A stretch of DNA of 64,000 nt from Anthropogastromicrobium aceti (GCF_025567095.1 NZ_JAOQJH010000003.1); one strand, 5' to 3'. Counted from the first letter of the stretch, positions 1 through 8,024 are shown. A program made the numbers and translations. Notes: a model not told the origin generated them from the sequence alone.

Positions 1-1
1 A

Positions 2-724
2 ATGAAGCTTGGCGACTATGAGGGATCACTTGAGGATTACAATGAGCTCATTGAGGCAGGCTATCGTTTGCGTGACATATATCAGCTGACAGGAAATGTA
101 TATCTTTTAATGGATGATGTAGATCAGGCACTTCACTGTTATCAGGAGTGCCTTGATATAGATAACCGCAACTACGAAGGATATCTGACGATGGCAGATG
201 CACTAAAAAAGGCAGAAGCAGAAGAGGCACGCAAGGTCGTGCTTAATGCAGCATTAGAGGTCATTCCCTACGAGGCAAAGGACTGGTGCTACCGCGGGCG
301 TATTTATTTAGAGCTAGAGCAGACAGATGAGGCATTTTCTGCATTTGAGGAATCCTACAACAAAGGATATGCACAGGCAGGGTATTATCTTGGCTATTGC
401 TATGAACTTCAGGGAAAAAGTGAGGAGGCAATAAATCTTTATCAGGAACAGATCAAGCACGATCCACAGGATGCCGGGCTTTACAATCAGCTTTCATCGT
501 GCCTTGTTCGTCAGGGAGAATATCAGGATGCGCTGATTATGATTCAAAAAGGGATGCAGCTGGCAGATGAGAGCCAGATGGCAGATTTTTTATGGAATGA
601 AAGCATCTGCTATGAAAAAATGGGGAACTACGATACGGCAATTGAAAAACTGATGAGTTATTTAGAGCAGTATCCGGCAGACAAAGATGCCAAAAAAGAA
701 CTGGCATTTTTGTACTCCAGATGA
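2..724 (+). CDS. TPR-repeat protein, 5' end outside the window
   Basis: This is the C-terminal part of a tetratricopeptide-repeat protein. The visible 240 residues form successive helix pairs with TPR spacing: A/G-x3-Y, then AL or AF, then Y near the end of each unit. Examples are the stretches ending in HCYQECL, SAFEESYNKGY, NLYQEQI and EKLMSYLEQYP. The ATG at base 2 sits at the very edge and no ribosome site can be seen, so it is probably an internal methionine. TPR arrays are protein-binding scaffolds and no partner can be deduced. The lipid kinase gene starts 21 bases after the stop, so the two may be co-transcribed. Confidence 0.7.
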   Translation: MKLGDYEGSLEDYNELIEAGYRLRDIYQLTGNVYLLMDDVDQALHCYQECLDIDNRNYEGYLTMADALKKAEAEEARKVVLNAALEVIPYEAKDWCYRGRIYLELEQTDEAFSAFEESYNKGYAQAGYYLGYCYELQGKSEEAINLYQEQIKHDPQDAGLYNQLSSCLVRQGEYQDALIMIQKGMQLADESQMADFLWNESICYEKMGNYDTAIEKLMSYLEQYPADKDAKKELAFLYSR

Positions 725-745
725 TGCAGGAAAGGCAGGTATTCT

Positions 746-1663
746 ATGAAAAGACTACTATTTATTTACAACTTACATTCTGGAAAAGGACTGATTCGAA
801 ATCATCTGGCAGATATTATTGATACATTCAATAAGGCTGGATACGAGACTGTTGTATACTCGACACAAGAGCGGGCAGATGCGACAAGACTTGCAAAGGA
901 ATTGGGTGCTTCCTATGATCTTGTAGTCTGCAGCGGCGGAGACGGCACATTAAGCGAGGTGCTTGATGGTGTGATGACTATTGACGAAAAAAGACGTCCA
1001 AAGATTGGCTACATTCCGGCAGGCTCCACTAACGACTATGCGTACAGCCTCGGCCTTCCGTCACAGATGAAGCGCTGTGCAAATGTGATTGCAGAGGAAA
1101 AGTTCCGTGCTGTCGATGTAGGTAAATTTCAGGAAAACAGCTACTTCGTCTATGTAGCGGCATTTGGTGCATTTACAGAGGTTTCCTGGAATACACCGCA
1201 GAAAACGAAAAATGCGTTAGGCCATAACGCTTATATATTAGAAGGAATACGTCAGGTCGGAAATCTAAAACCATATCAGGTGCGCTTTTCATTTGGCGAC
1301 GAGGAGATTGCAGGAGAGTGCATTTATGCAATGGTCTACAATTCCTTCAGCGTAGGCGGCATGAAGAACATAAGCGGACAAAATGTAGAGCTTGACGATG
1401 GCAAGCTAAATCTTATGATCGTTTACAGGCCAGATAATGCAGTAGATTTTTCTGTTATGCTGGCAGATCTAGTAACAAAGAATCCAAACTCAAAGTTTAT
1501 AGCAAATTATGAGATTTCAGATCTTATAGTTGAAAGCGACAGTGATATTGACTGGGTGCTTGACGGAGAATATGGCGGAAGCCACAAGAAGGTTCATATT
1601 CAGGCAATGCCGCAGGCAATGAAGATTGCAGTGCCAGCCGAAACGATTCCACAAGAAAAGTAA
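746..1663 (+). CDS. Diacylglycerol/lipid kinase family protein (DagK/YegS type)
   Basis: A 305-residue enzyme of the diacylglycerol kinase catalytic-domain family, which phosphorylates diacylglycerol or a related lipid and returns it to phospholipid synthesis. The N-terminus has the YNLHSGKG start typical of the family. The nucleotide-binding signature SGGDGTLSEVLDG lies near residue 73 and GSTNDYA near residue 93. The C-terminal beta-sandwich ends with a DGE motif (WVLDGEYGG). Length is normal for the family. An AGGAAAGGCAGG ribosome site precedes the ATG. The exact lipid substrate is not decidable from sequence. It lies just after the TPR gene and before the sigma factor promoter. Confidence 0.85.
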   Translation: MKRLLFIYNLHSGKGLIRNHLADIIDTFNKAGYETVVYSTQERADATRLAKELGASYDLVVCSGGDGTLSEVLDGVMTIDEKRRPKIGYIPAGSTNDYAYSLGLPSQMKRCANVIAEEKFRAVDVGKFQENSYFVYVAAFGAFTEVSWNTPQKTKNALGHNAYILEGIRQVGNLKPYQVRFSFGDEEIAGECIYAMVYNSFSVGGMKNISGQNVELDDGKLNLMIVYRPDNAVDFSVMLADLVTKNPNSKFIANYEISDLIVESDSDIDWVLDGEYGGSHKKVHIQAMPQAMKIAVPAETIPQEK

Positions 1664-1681
1664 ATAAAATTCAAAAAACTC

Positions 1682-1710
1682 TTTACAAATGAGGGGACTT
1701 CCTGTATAAT
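1682..1710 (+). promoter_or_regulatory. Sigma-A promoter of the primary sigma factor gene
   Basis: TTTACA at 1682-1687 and a perfect TATAAT at 1705-1710 are separated by 17 bases. A leader of roughly 125 bases would precede the sigma factor start at 1844. Confidence 0.75.
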
Positions 1711-1843
1711 ATAAAGTTGCTAAGGTATTGCGCAAGTGGCTGTTTGATGCTTCAACAGGAAGCCAATGGCGTGAATAAAAGAAAGGCGTACCTGGGCATA
1801 CATAGAAACAGTGTGAGAATTGTTTACAGAAAGGACAATGCAC

Positions 1844-2953
1844 ATGGAAAAAGAAGTATTAAAGGAACGTTTGACAAAGTTAGTTGAAATTGGCCTTAGC
1901 AAGAATAAGACGCTGGATTTCAATGATGTAAATGATTTTTTTGCCGGTGAAACCCTGACACCAGAAGAACTGGAATTTGTATACACATATCTGGAACGCA
2001 AGAAGATTGATGTTCTGCGTGCCGCAACAGAAGATATGGCAGCAGATGATTTTGATAAAGATATAGATTTTTCCGATGATGAGGAAGATGTTGATCTTGA
2101 CGCAATTGATCTGCTTGAGGGTGTAGGAACAGAGGATCCTGTTCGTATGTATTTAAAGGAGATCGGTACAGTACCGCTTCTTACAGCGGATGAGGAGATG
2201 GAGCTTGCAAAGAAAAAAGCTCAGGGCGATGAGTCCGCAAAAGAGCGTCTGATCGAGGCAAACCTTCGTCTTGTAGTCAGCATTGCAAAGCGTTACACCG
2301 GACGTGGCATGAGCTTTCTGGATCTTGTTCAGGAAGGAAATCTAGGACTTATCAAGGGTGTAGAGAAGTTTGACTATACCAAGGGATATAAGCTTAGTAC
2401 ATATGCGACATGGTGGATTCGCCAGTCTGTCACAAGAGCACTTGCTGATCAGGCAAGAACCATCCGTGTTCCTGTTCATATGGTTGAGACAATTAACAAG
2501 ATGTCAAAGATGCAGCGTAAGCTGACGCTGGAGTTAGGCTATGAGCCAAGCGTTGCTGAGCTGGCTAAGGCACTTGATATGTCAGAGGATAAGGTTATGG
2601 AGATCATGCAGATTGCAAGAGAGCCAGCATCCCTTGAAACACCAATCGGTGAGGAAGATGATTCCAATCTTGGTGATTTCGTTGCCGATGTCAATACAGT
2701 CACACCGGAAGGAAATGTAGAATCCGTTATGCTGCGCGATCATATCGATGCCTTGCTCGGAGATCTTAAGGAGAGAGAGCGTCAGGTAATCGAGCTTCGT
2801 TTTGGCTTACGGGACGGCCATCCGAGAACACTTGAGGAAGTCGGCAAGGAGTTCAACGTAACAAGAGAGCGTATCCGTCAGATCGAGGCAAAGGCTTTAA
2901 GAAAGCTTCGTAACCCAGTAAGAAGCAAGAGAATCCGTGATTTCCTTGCGTAA
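1844..2953 (+). CDS. rpoD: RNA polymerase primary sigma factor (RpoD/SigA)
   Basis: This is the housekeeping sigma-70 factor that directs RNA polymerase to TTGACA/TATAAT promoters. The 369-residue product has an acidic region-1 segment rich in D/E, then region 1.2 (DPVRMYLKEIG), region 2 with the -10-reading helix (YATWWIRQSVTRAL), region 3, and region 4 with its helix-turn-helix (TLEEVGKEFNVTRERIRQIE). I chose the ATG at 1844 because AGAAAGGA lies 8 bases upstream; a TTG at 1820 and an ATG at 1838 sit badly for that site. In many Firmicutes rpoD follows dnaG, but here a lipid kinase precedes it. It is transcribed from its own promoter and ends at a bidirectional terminator. Confidence 0.95.
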   Translation: MEKEVLKERLTKLVEIGLSKNKTLDFNDVNDFFAGETLTPEELEFVYTYLERKKIDVLRAATEDMAADDFDKDIDFSDDEEDVDLDAIDLLEGVGTEDPVRMYLKEIGTVPLLTADEEMELAKKKAQGDESAKERLIEANLRLVVSIAKRYTGRGMSFLDLVQEGNLGLIKGVEKFDYTKGYKLSTYATWWIRQSVTRALADQARTIRVPVHMVETINKMSKMQRKLTLELGYEPSVAELAKALDMSEDKVMEIMQIAREPASLETPIGEEDDSNLGDFVADVNTVTPEGNVESVMLRDHIDALLGDLKERERQVIELRFGLRDGHPRTLEEVGKEFNVTRERIRQIEAKALRKLRNPVRSKRIRDFLA

Positions 2954-2963
2954 TCAAAAATAA

Positions 2964-2999
2964 AAAAATAAGACAGCCTTTTGGGCTGTCTTATTTTTT
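2964..2999. terminator. Bidirectional terminator between rpoD and htpG
   Basis: A-rich sequence, the stem AAGACAGCC/GGGCTGTCTT with a TTTT loop, and a following T-run form a symmetrical rho-independent terminator. It can serve both convergent genes. Confidence 0.85.
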
Positions 3000-3002
3000 G
3001 TT

Positions 3003-4982
3003 TTATTTTGCAATTTCCATCATAATCTCATTGGAACGTGTGATAAACTTAGACATACGATCCGGAGAGAGTGTGCCGTGAGCAAGAGCGGCAAGATCAT
3101 ACAGCTGCTCGCAGTACTTTGTAACAGACTCATCCTCAGCGTGAGCCAGAACATACTGAACAAGCGGATGTGTAAGATTTAAGACAAGTGTTTCATCTGG
3201 TGTACCAAAGTCCATACCAGACATGCCATACATCTTCATCATCTCCTGCATTCTTCTTCCTTCCTCAGAAAGAGTCATAACACAAGCCATAGAAGCATCC
3301 TTTAACTTTTCAGCCTTAACAGTCAGCTTATCATTATTTAATGCCTTGTGGAAGAGTGCAGTCAAAGACTCGCTGTCCTTCTTCAAGGTTTCCTTCTCCT
3401 CATCAGAAGTTTCCTCCTTAAAGGAATCAGTCAGATCAGAGTCAATGCGGACAAACTTAACATCAGGATTCTTCTGCTCTAATCTTGTGATAAATGGAGC
3501 GTCAATGTTATGCTTTAAGAGAACGGCATTGATGCCTTCCTTTTTAAACATCTCAATATACTGGCTTTGCTCCTTTTCATCAGTTACATAGAAGACCTGA
3601 TTCTTATGCTTCTCCTCATTCTCCTTTAAGATATCCGGAAGAGTCAGATACTTGCCATTCAAATCCTTAAAGATGATATAATCATTCATCTTCTCAGCGA
3701 ATTTCTCATCCTTTAAAACACCAAACTTGATAAATGGATTGATGTCATCCCAGAACTTCTCATAATCCTCACGCTTTGTCTTGCACATACCAGTCAGACG
3801 GTCAGCAACCTTCTTTGTGATATAATCGGAAATCTTCTTAACAAAACCATCATTCTGCAGAGCGGAACGTGAAACATTAAGCGGAAGATCAGGACAGTCA
3901 ATAACACCCTTTAACAGCATCAAGAACTCAGGGATTACTTCCTTAATATTATCGGCAACAAATACCTGATTGTTGTACAGCTTAATTGTACCCTCGATGG
4001 AATCATACTCAGTGTTGATCTTCGGGAAGTATAAAATACCCTTTAAGTTAAACGGATAATCCATGTTCAGATGGATCCAGAACAGCGGCTCCTTGTAATC
4101 ATGGAATACTCTGTGATAAAACTCCTTATACTCCTCATCGGTACACTCATTTGGATGCTTTGCCCAAAGCGGAGTAGTCTCATTGATCGGCTTAGGAGCT
4201 TCAGGTGCTTTTTCAGCCGGCTCAGCTTCAGTTTCAGCCTCAACAGCTTCACCGTCAGCAGCCTTCTTTGCAGCTTCCTCAGCCTTTCTCTTTTCTTCCT
4301 CTTCTTTAGCCTTCTTTTCGGCCTCATCGATTCTTGCCTGCTCCTCAGCAGTCTTGATTGCCTCAAAATAAATCGGGATAGGCATGAAAGAACAGTACTT
4401 GTCAAGGATTTCCTTTGCACGATATTCATTGCAGAACTCGTAGCTGTCCTCATTTAAGTAAAGAGTGATAGTAGTACCGATCTCAGTTTTAGCGCTGTCA
4501 GTCATCTCGAAAGAAGTACCCTCATCAGACTCCCAATGAACAGCCTTAGCTCCTTCCTTATAAGAAAGAGAATCAATCGTTACACGGTCAGCAACCATAA
4601 ATGCTGAGTAAAAGCCAAGACCAAAGTGACCAATAATCTGATCATCATTTGTCTTATCCTTATACTTGTCAAGGAAATCACGTGCACCAGAGAAAGCGAT
4701 CTGATTGATATACTGATCAATCTCATTTGCATCCATACCGATACCATTATCAGTAAAGGTGATGGTCTTAGTCTCTGCATCAGCAGTAACCTTTACGCAA
4801 AGCTCCTTGCCTTCCGGAATGGTGTACTCACCGATCATGTCAAGCTTCTTTAACTTTGTAACCGCATCGCAGCCATTGCTGACAAGCTCACGGAAGAATA
4901 TATCGTGGTCAGAATACAGCCACTTCTTAATTATAGGAAATATGTTTTCACTGTTAATTGATAAACTGCCTTCTTTATTCAT
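3003..4982 (-). CDS. htpG: Molecular chaperone HtpG (Hsp90) with a charged linker
   Basis: Bacterial Hsp90, an ATP-dependent dimeric cytoplasmic chaperone. The N-terminal GHKL ATPase has FRELVSNGCDA (Glu32, Asn36), DNGIGM (Asp78) and GHFGLGFYSAF. Middle and C-terminal domains follow to residue 659. I chose the ATG at 4982 (MNKEGSLS), which has an ACGAGGATG ribosome site; an earlier in-frame ATG at 5054 adds 24 residues that do not look like HtpG. Residues about 211-268 are a low-complexity Glu/Lys/Ala-rich stretch between the N and middle domains, like the charged linker of eukaryotic Hsp90 and longer than in the E. coli protein. A CIRCE element and a sigma-A promoter lie upstream. Confidence 0.93.
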   Translation of the reverse strand: MNKEGSLSINSENIFPIIKKWLYSDHDIFFRELVSNGCDAVTKLKKLDMIGEYTIPEGKELCVKVTADAETKTITFTDNGIGMDANEIDQYINQIAFSGARDFLDKYKDKTNDDQIIGHFGLGFYSAFMVADRVTIDSLSYKEGAKAVHWESDEGTSFEMTDSAKTEIGTTITLYLNEDSYEFCNEYRAKEILDKYCSFMPIPIYFEAIKTAEEQARIDEAEKKAKEEEEKRKAEEAAKKAADGEAVEAETEAEPAEKAPEAPKPINETTPLWAKHPNECTDEEYKEFYHRVFHDYKEPLFWIHLNMDYPFNLKGILYFPKINTEYDSIEGTIKLYNNQVFVADNIKEVIPEFLMLLKGVIDCPDLPLNVSRSALQNDGFVKKISDYITKKVADRLTGMCKTKREDYEKFWDDINPFIKFGVLKDEKFAEKMNDYIIFKDLNGKYLTLPDILKENEEKHKNQVFYVTDEKEQSQYIEMFKKEGINAVLLKHNIDAPFITRLEQKNPDVKFVRIDSDLTDSFKEETSDEEKETLKKDSESLTALFHKALNNDKLTVKAEKLKDASMACVMTLSEEGRRMQEMMKMYGMSGMDFGTPDETLVLNLTHPLVQYVLAHAEDESVTKYCEQLYDLAALAHGTLSPDRMSKFITRSNEIMMEIAK

Positions 4983-5124
4983 AACATCCTCGTTTCTGCG
5001 TCTGTCGTTTTCACAGCAAGCGTAAAAATTTGACGACGCGACTTTCATAGCCAATTTAGAATCATGACATCGAACATTATTAGCACTGTTGCTGCCTGAT
5101 TGCTATTTTCTTGCTGCAATTCGT

Positions 5125-5153
5125 ATTTTACAGCTATGAACATGATTTGTCAA
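5125..5153 (-). promoter_or_regulatory. Sigma-A promoter for htpG
   Basis: On the minus strand TTGACA (5153-5148) and TAAAAT (5130-5125) are 17 bases apart. The predicted start is about 140 bases before the htpG ATG. The CIRCE dyad lies about 50 bases upstream of the -35 box. Confidence 0.7.
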
Positions 5154-5202
5154 CACGAAAAGATGACAATTCTGCTAGAAAAGGCACAATTTTATAAAAA
5201 TT

Positions 5203-5229
5203 TTAGCACTCACTAGAATTGAGTGCTGA
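5203..5229. promoter_or_regulatory. CIRCE operator (HrcA binding site)
   Basis: TTAGCACTC and GAGTGCTGA flank a 9-base spacer. This matches the CIRCE consensus TTAGCACTC-N9-GAGTGCTAA except for one base. CIRCE is the operator of the heat-shock repressor HrcA, usually found at groE and dnaK. Here it lies between the stop of the DUF5721-like gene and the htpG promoter, so htpG is the likely target. Confidence 0.85.
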
Positions 5230-5237
5230 CTGTACGA

Positions 5238-5723
5238 TTAAGCCTCCTCAAAATCAAGCTGCTTTTGCTTGATCCAAGCTGCAACGTAGTGATCCCAAAG
5301 TCGTTCACTGTCACGGTCAAGGGAAAAACGAGAAAATACAGTGCCAGTCGATAATGAAAGAGTGTGATTTCTATAGGAAAGATGAAGTGTAAAGCCATCA
5401 ATGTCCTGATTATTGGCAAGCATCGAATCATTAAACAAGTTAGAAGCCTTGTCTTTTTCAAGAAAGAATGTGATCTGAAAGGAAACAGGAGGCTGCTTAC
5501 CCTTAATAATCGAAAAACAGACAGGGCGAAGACGCTGCCAGGAACAAAGCTTGTCAGGCTGCGTATCAGCATCCTCAAAAAAAGCGGCATTTAAATGACC
5601 GTCCATAGAAAAAGTGATATAGCTGACAATAGTAACAGACAGCACATCAAAGTCATCAAAAGACGGTTGTGTAAACAAATGGGATGTGGCATCCTTTAAA
5701 GAAGAGAGTGTAAAAGCAAGCAT
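5238..5723 (-). CDS. DUF5721-like protein of unknown function
   Basis: About 161 residues with no transmembrane segment or catalytic motif I recognise. From memory, the pattern of a FDDFDVLSVTIVSYITFSMDGH region, then W..LRPVCFSIIKGK, then SFQITFFL, resembles the small Clostridia family DUF5721. I rate that assignment moderate. Two ATGs lie together at 5726 and 5723. GGAGG lies 3 bases from the first and 6 from the second, so I prefer 5723; a 24-residue N-terminal extension is possible but lacks a ribosome site. It lies upstream of the CIRCE element and htpG on the same strand. Nothing shows a functional link to the chaperone. Confidence 0.6.
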   Translation of the reverse strand: MLAFTLSSLKDATSHLFTQPSFDDFDVLSVTIVSYITFSMDGHLNAAFFEDADTQPDKLCSWQRLRPVCFSIIKGKQPPVSFQITFFLEKDKASNLFNDSMLANNQDIDGFTLHLSYRNHTLSLSTGTVFSRFSLDRDSERLWDHYVAAWIKQKQLDFEEA

Positions 5724-5844
5724 CATGTACCTCCAAGAATTTAACTCATTTGCGTTTGAAAAATAAACGTAACTATTCTGTCTGAATGCAAGCATTCATA
5801 GAAAGCAATTTTGCATGGCTCTGAATAGTTACAAATAAATAAAA

Positions 5845-5874
5845 AAAGAGCATCCGGTGACGGACACTCTTTTG
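5845..5874 (-). terminator. Terminator downstream of tRNA-Thr
   Basis: On the minus strand AAAGAG/CTCTTT and TCCG/CGGA stems with a small internal loop are followed by a run of seven T. It lies directly after the tRNA 3' end. Confidence 0.65.
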
Positions 5875-5882
5875 TACTGGAA

Positions 5883-5955
5883 AGCTCCCGACGGGACTCG
5901 AACCCGTGATCTATTGATTACGAATCAATCGCTCTACCAACTGAGCCACGGAAGC
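5883..5955 (-). tRNA. tRNA-Thr, anticodon CGT
   Basis: A full cloverleaf is visible on the minus strand. The acceptor stem is GCTTCCG/CGGGAGC, the D-arm GCTC/GAGC, and the anticodon stem ATTGA/TCAAT with loop TTCGTAA. The T-arm is ACGGG/CCCGT with loop TTCGAGT. The anticodon CGT reads ACG (Thr). The gene does not encode the 3' CCA. It has its own promoter and terminator and borders the accessory block that follows. Confidence 0.95.
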
Positions 5956-5975
5956 GCTTTGAACCGTACTATATT

Positions 5976-6004
5976 ATGATACCAGAGGCAGAGGGTTTTG
6001 TCAA
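5976..6004 (-). promoter_or_regulatory. Promoter of tRNA-Thr
   Basis: On the minus strand TTGACA (6004-5999) and TATCAT (5981-5976) are 17 bases apart. They lie about 20 bases before the mature tRNA 5' end. Confidence 0.7.
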
Positions 6005-6036
6005 GAGAAAAATGAAAGTTCACAGATAAGGTTGCT

Positions 6037-6096
6037 GTTCACGCACCATGTTACGAAAGCCCTTCGGTGTAATGGTTTCGTAAAAGTTTTATTTAT
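6037..6096 (+). repeat. Left copy of an imperfect inverted repeat flanking the accessory block
   Basis: The core at 6050-6079 begins GTTACGAAAGCCCTT and ends AATGGTTTC. It matches the reverse complement of 15857-15886 at 28 of 30 positions. GTTCACG on the outer side (6037-6043) and TTTTATTTAT on the inner side (6087-6096) are also shared with the right copy. This copy can fold on its own through TTACGAAA/TTTCGTAA (8 bp). It overlaps the stop of the HAAS-like gene by a few bases. Confidence 0.7.
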
Positions 6097-6517
6097 CATT
6101 GAAATATTCGTCAGGATCAAAAGTTCGAGCTTCTGCTGGAGTGAGGTGGTACACGGGCGGTTCAAAATATCCTTCGTCAGCCAGTTTATTTAAATATACA
6201 CGATAAAGGGACAAACCAACTAAGAATAATATGGCTATGACACATAGTGAAGCCCAAAATAATTTCTTTTTATTGGTTGTTCGCATTGCAGGCTGCACAT
6301 GAGAAATATCAAGCTGAGAAAGAAATGCATCAGCTGTTGCCCTGGGAGTATCAAATTCGGAAACTAAATCCGAGTAAGAAATCGGTGAATTTTCCTGCTC
6401 AGCCTCAAAATCCTCTAGTGTCTGTTGAAATTTAGAAAGAAATTGTTGTTTTGTTGTTTTATCGCAGCAAAGTAAATCAGACAGCTCACGAATATATTGT
6501 TCGATAGCGGTATTCAT
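6089..6517 (-). CDS. HAAS/DUF1700-like single-pass membrane protein
   Basis: A 142-residue protein. The N-terminal helical domain (IEQYIRELSDLLCC, then a QQFLSKFQQTLEDF segment and a DLVSEFDTPRATADAFL helix) has the layout of HAAS domains encoded beside PadR regulators. One hydrophobic helix (about residues 84-103, LFWASLCVIAILFLVGLSLY) is followed by a short tail rich in Pro and Asp. It starts two bases after the PadR stop on the same strand, so the two form an operon. HAAS proteins are thought to relay a signal to, or be controlled by, the linked PadR. Two further relatives lie upstream at 7033-7929. Confidence 0.7.
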   Translation of the reverse strand: MNTAIEQYIRELSDLLCCDKTTKQQFLSKFQQTLEDFEAEQENSPISYSDLVSEFDTPRATADAFLSQLDISHVQPAMRTTNKKKLFWASLCVIAILFLVGLSLYRVYLNKLADEGYFEPPVYHLTPAEARTFDPDEYFNDK

Positions 6518-6519
6518 AA

Positions 6520-6867
6520 TTAAAGACTTTTGCTCCTTTCAAAAATGCAGCGAATGCTGTCATGTACGATATCGTATTCTTCCTTAAGCTGAATCAGATG
6601 TTCTCGTCCTTTAGGTGTGATAGAATAAATAACGCGAATACGCTTACGCCCAAGCTTAGTCTCAGAAATATCTTCTTGAGAAATAATATAGCCATCGTCA
6701 GACAACTTATACAAAATTGGGTAAAGAGAGCCTTCCTTGATGATCAGGCGTCCATCGCTTCTGTCCTTAATTTCCTGAACAATACGGTAGCCGTGAGCAT
6801 CATCTTCATTTAAAATAAGGAGGGCAAGCATCTCAACAGACCCTCGTTTAAACATTTCTATTGCCAT
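6520..6867 (-). CDS. PadR-family transcriptional regulator
   Basis: A 115-residue winged helix-turn-helix repressor. The hallmark segment MFKRGSVEMLALLIL is followed by the HGYRIVQEI recognition region and KEGSLYPILYKLSDDGYI. A short C-terminal helix for dimerisation follows (EHLIQLKEEYDIV). GGGAGG lies 5-6 bases before the ATG at 6867. It heads a two-gene unit with the HAAS-like gene. PadR proteins often respond to small molecules or cell-envelope stress and often repress neighbouring transport genes. The ABC cassettes nearby are plausible targets, but no operator is identified. Confidence 0.88.
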   Translation of the reverse strand: MAIEMFKRGSVEMLALLILNEDDAHGYRIVQEIKDRSDGRLIIKEGSLYPILYKLSDDGYIISQEDISETKLGRKRIRVIYSITPKGREHLIQLKEEYDIVHDSIRCIFERSKSL

Positions 6868-6946
6868 GTGTCCCTCCCTTCGACAACTTTTTTGAAGATT
6901 GCGGGAGTGTAAAGCACCTTTAACCCCAACATCATACTAAACAATT

Positions 6947-6975
6947 ATTATGAATGAAAAGATAATAAAAGTCAA
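6947..6975 (-). promoter_or_regulatory. Promoter of the padR-HAAS unit
   Basis: On the minus strand TTGACT (6975-6970) and CATAAT (6952-6947) are 17 bases apart. The leader to the padR start is about 75 bases. Confidence 0.6.
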
Positions 6976-7032
6976 GAGTTAAGATTTATATAGTGGTAGT
7001 AATCACGAAATATTGCCGTATTATCCTTTAAT

Positions 7033-7461
7033 TTAATATTCTTCATATTCCCCAGATTCAAAAATACTAAAATTGTCATCTAAAGTTCCACTATAAATAG
7101 TTTCAACAACATACCCATCCTGAAACCAATAAAATTGATAAATCCTGCGGATCGAATAGATAAGCAAAGCTGCAAAGATTAATATGCACGCGGTAATAAT
7201 GCAAAAGTGCTTTATTTTCCTGCGTTTTACCAAATTATGCAGCTGTGTTGAACTATATTCACCTAAAAAGCTGTTAGCCACTTCCTTGGGTGATCCAAAT
7301 TGCTCAACGATATCCTCATATTTAAGAGCAGCCGAATGCTCTGATTCAAATTCTGATAGTCGATTTTTTAAAGACGACAATATTTCCTTTTTCTCTTTTT
7401 CGCTGCAGCACAGCTGCTTGGAAAGATCCTTTAAATACGTATTAATGGCATTATTTTTCAA
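7033..7461 (-). CDS. HAAS-like membrane protein, copy 1 of a tandem pair
   Basis: A 142-residue relative of the PadR-linked HAAS protein. The N-terminal domain carries LSKQLCCSEKEKKEILSSL and the EDIVEQFGSPKEVANSFL signature. One membrane helix follows (IITACILIFAALLIYSI) and then an acidic tail. The start is a TTG at 7461 placed 6 bases after GGAGG; no ATG is better placed. It is nearly identical to the next gene over about 125 residues, but the tail after YIV/YVVE differs. The 39-base gap and same strand suggest one transcript with copy 2. No PadR gene is attached to this pair. Confidence 0.65.
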   Translation of the reverse strand: MKNNAINTYLKDLSKQLCCSEKEKKEILSSLKNRLSEFESEHSAALKYEDIVEQFGSPKEVANSFLGEYSSTQLHNLVKRRKIKHFCIITACILIFAALLIYSIRRIYQFYWFQDGYVVETIYSGTLDDNFSIFESGEYEEY

Positions 7462-7943
7462 AATGTACCTCCATCTTGCAAACGAAGTCTTGCTCCTTTG
7501 TTAATATGTTCGATAATTGGTAATACCAATTTCTTCGGGACCAGGTACATCTGTACCATCATACATAGTTTCAATGACATATCCATCCTGAAACCAATAA
7601 AACTTATAAATTCTGCGGATTGAATAGATAACCAAAGCTGCAAAGATTAATATGCAGGCAGTAATAATGCAAAAGTGCTTTATTTTCCTGCGTTTTACTA
7701 AATTATGTAGCTGTGTTGAACTATATTCACCTAAAAAGCTGTTAGCCACTTCCTTGGGTGATCCAAATTGCTCGACGATATCCTCATATTTAAGAGCAGT
7801 CGGATGCTCTGATTCAAATTCTGATAGTCGATTTTTTAAAGATGACAGTATTTCCTTTTTCTCTTTTCCACTGCAGCACAGCTGGTTTGAAAGCTCCTTT
7901 AAATACGTATTAATGGCATTATTTTTCAAAATGTACCTCCATC
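7100..7943. repeat. Tandem DNA duplication of the HAAS-like gene
   Basis: Bases 7100-7475 recur at 7568-7943 with an offset of 468 and few differences. The repeat includes the ribosome site and TTG start. The unit boundaries exclude the 3' coding tails, which is why the C-termini differ. Confidence 0.8.
7501..7929 (-). CDS. HAAS-like membrane protein, copy 2 of a tandem pair
   Basis: A 142-residue near-duplicate of the preceding gene. It has the same TTG start with the same GGAGG context and the same HAAS domain and membrane helix. The C-terminal tail differs (DGTDVPGPEEIGIT...). A longer in-frame reading up to 8166 is possible on the DNA. I reject it because it would run through the promoter region and give a hydrophobic low-complexity N-terminus, while the GGAGG-TTG context matches copy 1 exactly. 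The promoter at 7972-8000 is divergent from that of the secreted-protein gene at 8108. Confidence 0.65.
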   Translation of the reverse strand: MKNNAINTYLKELSNQLCCSGKEKKEILSSLKNRLSEFESEHPTALKYEDIVEQFGSPKEVANSFLGEYSSTQLHNLVKRRKIKHFCIITACILIFAALVIYSIRRIYKFYWFQDGYVIETMYDGTDVPGPEEIGITNYRTY

Positions 7944-7971
7944 TTGCAAATGAAATCTTTGATTTTTTTTC

Positions 7972-8000
7972 AGTATGAACTATAATATATAAAAAGTCAA
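7972..8000 (-). promoter_or_regulatory. Promoter of the tandem HAAS-like genes
   Basis: On the minus strand TTGACT (8000-7995) and CATACT (7977-7972) are 17 bases apart. They are divergent from the promoter at 8025-8053, with only about 25 bases between the -35 boxes. Confidence 0.55.
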
Positions 8001-8024
8001 TACTTAGGAATCTTAAATATAATA

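Noticed and set aside
1820..1843. TTG start of the sigma factor at 1820
   Set aside because: AGAAAGGA lies 8 bases before the ATG at 1844 and downstream of that TTG, so the ATG is the better start.
4067..4457. Long antisense frames within htpG
   Set aside because: They lie opposite the low-complexity charged linker, which lacks stops on the other strand, and they have no ribosome site or family signal.
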